From assembly GCF_004028635.1 (NCBI RefSeq), contig NZ_RQJW01000007.1:558001-622000 (forward strand): a stretch of DNA of 64,000 nt, read 5' to 3'. Source of the stretch: Streptomyces cyaneus (lineage in GTDB: Bacteria; Actinomycetota; Actinomycetes; Streptomycetales; Streptomycetaceae). A model generated the notes under the pieces. It was not told the DNA's origin, made no database searches, and was given only the letters and a program-made list of their open reading frames with translations. Below are positions 60,377 to 64,000 of the stretch, one piece after another; position 1 is the stretch's first letter, and every line of letters begins with the position of its first letter. A program made the translations under genes and the position numbers.

Positions 60377-60732
60377 CCGTCTCTGTGGATCACGAAAGTG
60401 GCCGGGGCAATTGATGCTTCCACTGAGCGTGGCGGTGGCGCTGGCGGTCCTGACCGCCTCCCACTTCTCGGTCTGCGCCATGCCGTGAAGAGGGCGGACC
60501 GGGGCAGCAACGGGTCGATCGTCAAGGGCCCGCGAGTTGTCCCTCCAGCCATGCCACCAGGAGTCCTCATTGCCAAGGCGGCAGAAGCGTCTGACGCCGG
60601 CCAGTCCGCAACCGCCCACAGGATTGGCCGACCTGGCAAAAGGGACGTGCCAAACAACATTCCGGTTGCGAGCGTCGGTGCAGCAAGGCCGGATCCCGGC
60701 ACCCTGAGTCACCCGGAGAAGAGCAAACGACC
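60377..60732. other. Gene-poor spacer carrying the first 45-bp element
   Basis: No frame with convincing coding character. A 25-residue hydrophobic peptide frame starting MLPLSVAVALAVLTASHF (60413-60490) may be chance or a decayed signal peptide. The 45-bp element (60635-60679) is near the right end. Confidence 0.45.
60635..60679 (+). repeat. 45-bp direct repeat, copy 1
   Basis: Identical at 39 of 45 positions with 61216-61260. It begins with the inverted repeat GGCA-N9-TGCC and ends GAGCGTCGGT. It lies 54 bp upstream of a lipoprotein-like start, so it may be a promoter or operator shared with the RIP gene. Confidence 0.85.
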
Positions 60733-61000
60733 ATGGTCAGTACCCCGCACCCGCAGCGCAGGGCCATAGTCACCGGAGGGCTGCCGGCCTCCGCGGCCCT
60801 GATCACCGGATGTTCGGCCGACTGCGCGCCTCAGAGCCGGCAGGGCGATACGGCCCCCGAGGTCCACTGCAGCGCCGGCGGCTCCCGAGTCGCCACAAGG
60901 CGAGCCGGCATCGAGTTGGACAAAGACGCAGGGGATGGCCGCTTCCGCCGGTCGCTGACATCGGCTGCTGCACGAACGACTCCTGCAGCCTTTTTCACAC
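60733..61000 (+). pseudogene. Lipoprotein-like reading frame, probably decayed
   Basis: ATG at 60733 begins MVSTPHPQRRAIVTGGLPAS and continues to ALITGC, resembling a twin-arginine lipoprotein signal with lipobox LITGC. Beyond about residue 90 the frame becomes Arg-rich without Streptomyces codon pattern, and it runs open into the RIP gene in another frame. It is probably the remains of an exported-protein gene; the true end is unknown. Confidence 0.35.
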
Positions 61001-61215
61001 TGCCGTGGCCTGGCCGTCGCCGCCATCACTCCGGGAAACGTGCGCGGGGCGAGCGCGCGGGCGAGGGCTTCAGCCCCCGGCGCGAAGAGGCGGGCGGGGC
61101 GAGCAGGTTGCCGGGCAGCCGCCGTACGCCGGGGCTCCGCGACCCGTCGTTCCCGCGCACTGCCTTACGTCCGGACAAGCAATGTGGCATTCGATCCCCC
61201 GGAATTGTCTGCGGC

Positions 61216-61260
61216 GGCAAAAGGGGCATGCCAAACAACCTCCCGGCTGTGAGCGTCGGT
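61216..61260 (+). repeat. 45-bp direct repeat, copy 2
   Basis: Matches copy 1 at 39 of 45 positions, including GGCAAAAGGG, TGCCAAACAAC and GAGCGTCGGT. It lies 38 bp upstream of the RIP-family start codon. Substitutions are scattered without a codon pattern, favouring a regulatory role over coding. Confidence 0.85.
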
Positions 61261-61297
61261 CGTGACATCGCTGCACGTCGAACAACCGGAGCACACC

Positions 61298-62059
61298 ATG
61301 CCCACCAGCGTCCTGATCGCGGTCGCCTTGTCCGTCCTTCTCGGGATCCTGGTGTTCTTCACGGTGCCCAGGGACACCGAGACATCCGCCTCGACGGCGG
61401 CGGACCATGTGACGATCAACGCCGAGACCGTCGCCGGCAAAAAACACGTCGACTTCCCACAGGTCCGCTGGAACATCAACCGCGGCTCGGGCGCCTATCT
61501 GACAATGCTCGACCAGCTGCGTAACCTCGCCGAGACCTCGGCCAACGGCCGCGTCATGCCTGACTTCGACGCCGAGGTGAACGTCGCCATCACCGGCAAC
61601 ACGGAGAGCCGGAGTTTCGCCGACATCGTGATCAGCAGCGGCAACCACACCCCCGCGGTGCATGCGATCGTACGGCTCAGCGACTTCTGCGTCGTGCGGT
61701 TCTTCTCCAGCGACACCCCGCACAACTTCGCCCTGAACCTCGCCTCCGACGTCCCCAACCATGAGGACGCCGACGACAACTGGTTCCTCGGCAAGGAGGG
61801 CTACGACGCCCTCGCCCGCGTCGCTAACCAGTCGCTGACCGCCGTCAACCTGAACGAGTTCAGCCTTGAGAACAGCCTCAGGGACCTCGGCATCCGCGGC
61901 ACCGACCGCACCGCCCAGGCGCGCGGCATGCTGCGCTACATCATCGCCATCACCGAGGCCTCCCGGTTCCGCCCCATCGCCAACCGCATCGCGAACGGCA
62001 TGGACAACGGGTCCGACGTCTTCGTCACCGCACAGCAAGTCGGCCTGATACGTAACTAG
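61298..62059 (+). CDS. Ribosome-inactivating-protein family (rRNA N-glycosidase), amber-truncated
   Basis: 253 residues up to an amber codon. A signal or anchor (MPTSVLIAVALSVLLGILVF) predicts export. The RIP fold signs are GSGAYLTMLDQLRNLA, a helical core with DALARVANQSLTAVNLNEFS, and the active-site helix YIIAITEASRFRPIANRI with Glu220 and Arg223 of the adenine-cleaving ExxR motif. RIPs remove one adenine from the sarcin-ricin loop of rRNA; S. coelicolor has one known member. Oddities: TAG stands 34 residues after the Glu, exactly the ricin Glu177-Trp211 spacing, and the frame beyond reads AGISDVF, like GRLS after ricin Trp211. The LYVxGF segment reads FCVVRF, replacing a substrate-stacking Tyr with Cys. 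ATG at 61298 follows GGAG. It may be inactive. Confidence 0.72.
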   Translation: MPTSVLIAVALSVLLGILVFFTVPRDTETSASTAADHVTINAETVAGKKHVDFPQVRWNINRGSGAYLTMLDQLRNLAETSANGRVMPDFDAEVNVAITGNTESRSFADIVISSGNHTPAVHAIVRLSDFCVVRFFSSDTPHNFALNLASDVPNHEDADDNWFLGKEGYDALARVANQSLTAVNLNEFSLENSLRDLGIRGTDRTAQARGMLRYIIAITEASRFRPIANRIANGMDNGSDVFVTAQQVGLIRN

Positions 62060-62229
62060 GCTGGCATCAGCGATGTCTTCATCGGCCACACCAACCGCAC
62101 CGACCTCTCCGCCAGCACCAGCGTCGCGGACGTCCGCGTCGCCGCGGACCTGCTCGCGGTCACATCGGACGCGTTGCGGTGCGGTTGGTACCAGCGGATG
62201 GAATCGGCGCCAGCGTGGCTCGTACTCAG

Positions 62230-63219
62230 TTGGCAGAAGTCCAGCCTGCTGACAGAGCTGGCGGAAGTCTCCCTGGGCGTGGACGCCACACCCGTCCGAA
62301 CGTTCTCCCGCGGCCGCCGCACAAACGGACCGGAGCTCGCCACGGACCCGGATGCCGGCTGGTACGTACGTGAAGGCGACCACAGGGACCCCGACGCGCC
62401 GGTCTCCGACTCCACGGCTTCCTCGCCGGCGACCGCGCCTACAACAACTCCGAGCCCGAGGAGTGGCAGCTCCCCGTCCGAGCCATGGGCTACAAGCCGG
62501 TCTACGACTACCGCGCGGACCAGCTCGGCAAGCAGGCCGGAACGCACGGCGCAATCCTCGTCGAAGGCCGCTGGTACTGCCCCTCCATGCCCGAGCCCCT
62601 CATCAACGCCACCATCGACCTGCACGCCGACCGCATCGACCGGGAGACGTGGATCAAGCTGATCGCCGCTCGCCGCGGCTACCGCATCATGCCGAAAGAG
62701 AACGCCGACGCGGACGGCTACCAGCGGATGATGTGCCCCGCCGCGGCAAGCAAGGCCCAGTGCCCCAACAAGCCCTACAGCATGGGTCGCGGCATCCACC
62801 TGCCCCTCATCGACCCAGAGCCCAGCCCCACCGGCCCGCTCAAAGTCTGCCGCCAGCACACGATCACCGTCAGCCCCGAAGCCGGCGCCAAGCAGTGGCA
62901 GGCTCTGGACTACGGCAGCCCGGAATGGCAGAAGGTCTACTTCCGGCTCCGCAACAGCGTCGAGGGCTACAACGGCTACGCCAAGAACCCCCTCGCCGAG
63001 GGCATCGAATCCGCGGGGTCCCGCCGTATCCGCGGCATCGCGGCACAAACGATCCTGCTCGCCTTCCAGCTGGCCCACGCGAACCGCCGCAAGATCAAGA
63101 AATGGCTGGACACACTGTCGCTCGGCGGCGAGCGCCCCCGTCGACGCACCCACCACCGCCGCCCGAAGAAAGAGCCGAGGAGCTGGACCCCGACAGGCCA
63201 CCTGGCACCAGCGGCATAG
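62230..63219 (+). pseudogene. DDE transposase-like gene, deleted and frameshifted
   Basis: Two pieces of a mobile-element protein common in Streptomyces (remembered). The N-terminal piece, in the RIP frame, has VDATPVRTFSRG and TDPDAGWYVREGDHRDPD. Near 62395-62413 it jumps to another frame at HGFLAGDRAYNN, the DDE-like Asp region, and continues through LRNSVEGYNGYAKNPLAEGI to the end at 63219. An internal segment of perhaps 80 residues and the true N-terminus are missing. The left edge with the RIP gene is approximate. Confidence 0.65.
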
Positions 63220-63255
63220 ATCACTCCGACCCGGCGCTGCACCACAGACTGAGAC

Positions 63256-63292
63256 AGGCCCCACCCGTGAGATAGCTCACGCGGCGGGGCCT
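63256..63292. terminator. Hairpin after the transposase remnant
   Basis: A two-step stem (63256-63262/63286-63292 and 63266-63271/63276-63281) with an ATAG loop follows the remnant stop by 37 bp. Confidence 0.55.
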
Positions 63293-63344
63293 CTCGTATG
63301 CCCTGACCAGGTTGTGTGATGCCTCACAACGATCATGGAAACGA

Positions 63345-63391
63345 GAAACGGGCCCCTGCGGTGACTTCCGTCACCTGCAGAGACCCGTTTC
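63345..63391 (-). terminator. Terminator of tRNA-Leu
   Basis: A stem of about 20 bp with minor mismatches and a TTCC loop (63345-63365 with 63370-63391) lies 16 bp past the tRNA 3' end. Confidence 0.75.
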
Positions 63392-63406
63392 GTCGGTTTC
63401 TCAGCG

Positions 63407-63490
63407 TGCGCGAGGGGGGAGTTGAACCCCCACGCCCTTGCGGGCACTGGAACCTGAATCCAGCGCGTCTGCCTATTCCGCCACCCGCGC
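63407..63490 (-). tRNA. tRNA-Leu (anticodon CAG)
   Basis: An 84-nt type II tRNA. The acceptor stem GCGCGGG pairs with the 3' CTCGCGC (one G-U); the anticodon arm CTGGA-TTCAGGT-TCCAG gives CAG; a variable arm TGCCCGCAAGGGCG and the T arm GGGGGTTCAACTCCCCC follow. CCA is not encoded. Its 3' end faces the accessory block to the left, the usual integration side for mobile islands. Confidence 0.95.
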
Positions 63491-63546
63491 ATTGGGTGTG
63501 TCCTCGGGCGTCTGTCCTTGCGGTCCGGCGCCTTCCGACACGCAGA

Positions 63547-63576
63547 ACATTAGCACGCCGGCCAGGGTGGGTTCAC
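63547..63576 (-). promoter_or_regulatory. Candidate tRNA-Leu promoter
   Basis: On the minus strand GTGAAC (63576-63571) and TAATGT (63552-63547) are 18 nt apart, about 57 bp before the mature 5' end. Confidence 0.4.
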
Positions 63577-63984
63577 ATCCCTTACCCCTGGACAGCCGCC
63601 CCGCAGCCGCCCACCAGCACCGTCGGTACTCCCACCGAACTCCCACCGGCAACAGCGAACCAACCCGCGACGCCATCCGTTCCGTATCAACGAGTACCTG
63701 TTCACGTATCAACCTCGTACCGGTACCGCGCATCTGTCCAGGAGCCGGTCGGGGTCCACAGTCAGGTGCGGGACACTGGTTTGCGGCCGCCTCTACGATC
63801 CATGGCAGGACTATGGGCCTGAGGAGTTCGAAGCAGAGCTCCGCAGGGAACTTCGAGGGCGTCGACACCCGTCGACCGGGCCGACAGGGGGAACCAGCCG
63901 ATTTACCGGCGCGTGGATACGATCAGTAAGCAGTACCAGGTGAAGCAGTGCCCGCCCGGCGGGATGCAGGACGAAGCAGGCGAC
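63577..63984. other. Leader region without a recognised gene
   Basis: About 400 bp upstream of a gene beginning at the window edge. No frame with coding character was found. It probably contains the promoter of the next rightward gene. Confidence 0.45.
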
Positions 63985-63994
63985 GGAGGAGGTG
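63985..63994 (+). promoter_or_regulatory. Ribosome site of a gene starting at the window edge
   Basis: GGAGGAGGTG is followed by CCCC and AT as the last two bases (63999-64000), so an ATG probably starts at 63999. By remembered synteny this could be the FHA-domain gene that opens the pstP-rodA-pbpA-pknB cluster, but nothing of the protein is visible. Confidence 0.5.
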
Positions 63995-64000
63995 CCCCAT

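Noticed and set aside
60398..60769. 124-codon frame after the nSTAND gene
   Set aside because: No ribosome site, no family match and no GC3 coding bias; it runs across the 45-bp element.
60810..61265. Alternative rightward frame in the lipoprotein-like region
   Set aside because: Composition is that of an out-of-frame GC-rich region; it lacks a signal, motif or ribosome site.
61070..62554. Long leftward open frame opposite the RIP and transposase remnant
   Set aside because: It is the antisense shadow of a high-GC coding region, with Arg/Gly/Val-rich composition and no motif.
63316..63929. Several overlapping frames around and after tRNA-Leu
   Set aside because: They cross the tRNA gene or its terminator and show no coding bias or motif.
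1..64000. CRISPR array, rRNA operon or intact insertion sequence
   Set aside because: No regular spaced repeats of CRISPR size, no rRNA sequence, and no intact transposase with terminal repeats were seen; only the remnant at 62230-63219.

Overview
The window is high-GC actinobacterial DNA and almost certainly a Streptomyces chromosome. The evidence is strong G/C third-position bias, GTG/TTG starts with purine-rich Shine-Dalgarno sites, a mycothiol-dependent isomerase family gene, a proteasome activator (Bpa), two branched-chain 2-oxoacid dehydrogenase operons, PASTA-type Ser/Thr kinases, and two intergenic repeat families typical of Streptomyces. From memory, gene order resembles the Streptomyces coelicolor core around SCO3790-SCO3845, left of oriC. 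A perfect 14-bp parS-type ParB site at 34020-34033 agrees with an oriC-proximal position. No database search was possible.

Layout. 0-19.5 kb is mixed housekeeping: pirin, a TetR-controlled drug exporter, a lipoprotein intradiol dioxygenase, a FadE5-like acyl-CoA dehydrogenase, an M18 aminopeptidase, a thioredoxin/NHL protein, a GlxA-type regulator, a nitrilase-family amidase, a GntR/MFS pair and a DD-carboxypeptidase. 19.5-27.9 kb holds the first BCDH operon (E1alpha-E1beta-E2), two divergent Ser/Thr kinases and bpa. 28-35.4 kb has a frameshifted padR, a low-complexity surface protein, a quinone oxidoreductase, a DrrAB-type exporter, and a mobA-moeA-potassium channel operon containing parS. 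36.4-40.7 kb is the second BCDH operon with divergent bkdR. 41-45.2 kb is a 3-hydroxyacyl-CoA dehydrogenase/TetR operon divergent from paaN across a near-perfect palindrome. 45-56 kb includes an RNA methyltransferase/HTTM/DUF5819 operon, an acyl-CoA dehydrogenase behind a perfect KstR-type palindrome, and assorted small conserved genes.

56.1-63.4 kb looks like accessory DNA between a DUF1304 gene and the 3' end of a tRNA-Leu gene. It carries a 1240-residue HTH-nSTAND-WD40 membrane ATPase, two copies of a 45-bp element 581 bp apart, a decayed lipoprotein-like reading frame, a ribosome-inactivating-protein (RIP) family gene and a rearranged transposase remnant. The RIP gene keeps the EASRF active-site motif, but an amber codon stands exactly where ricin has Trp211, in-frame homology continues past it, and the substrate-binding Tyr appears to be Cys. 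This is the most unusual item in the window.

Much of the window serves acyl-CoA and branched-chain metabolism (two BCDH complexes, two acyl-CoA dehydrogenases, 3-hydroxyacyl-CoA dehydrogenase, PaaN), each promoter with its own candidate palindromic operator. Short tandem repeats (periods 4-27 bp) are frequent at gene boundaries.
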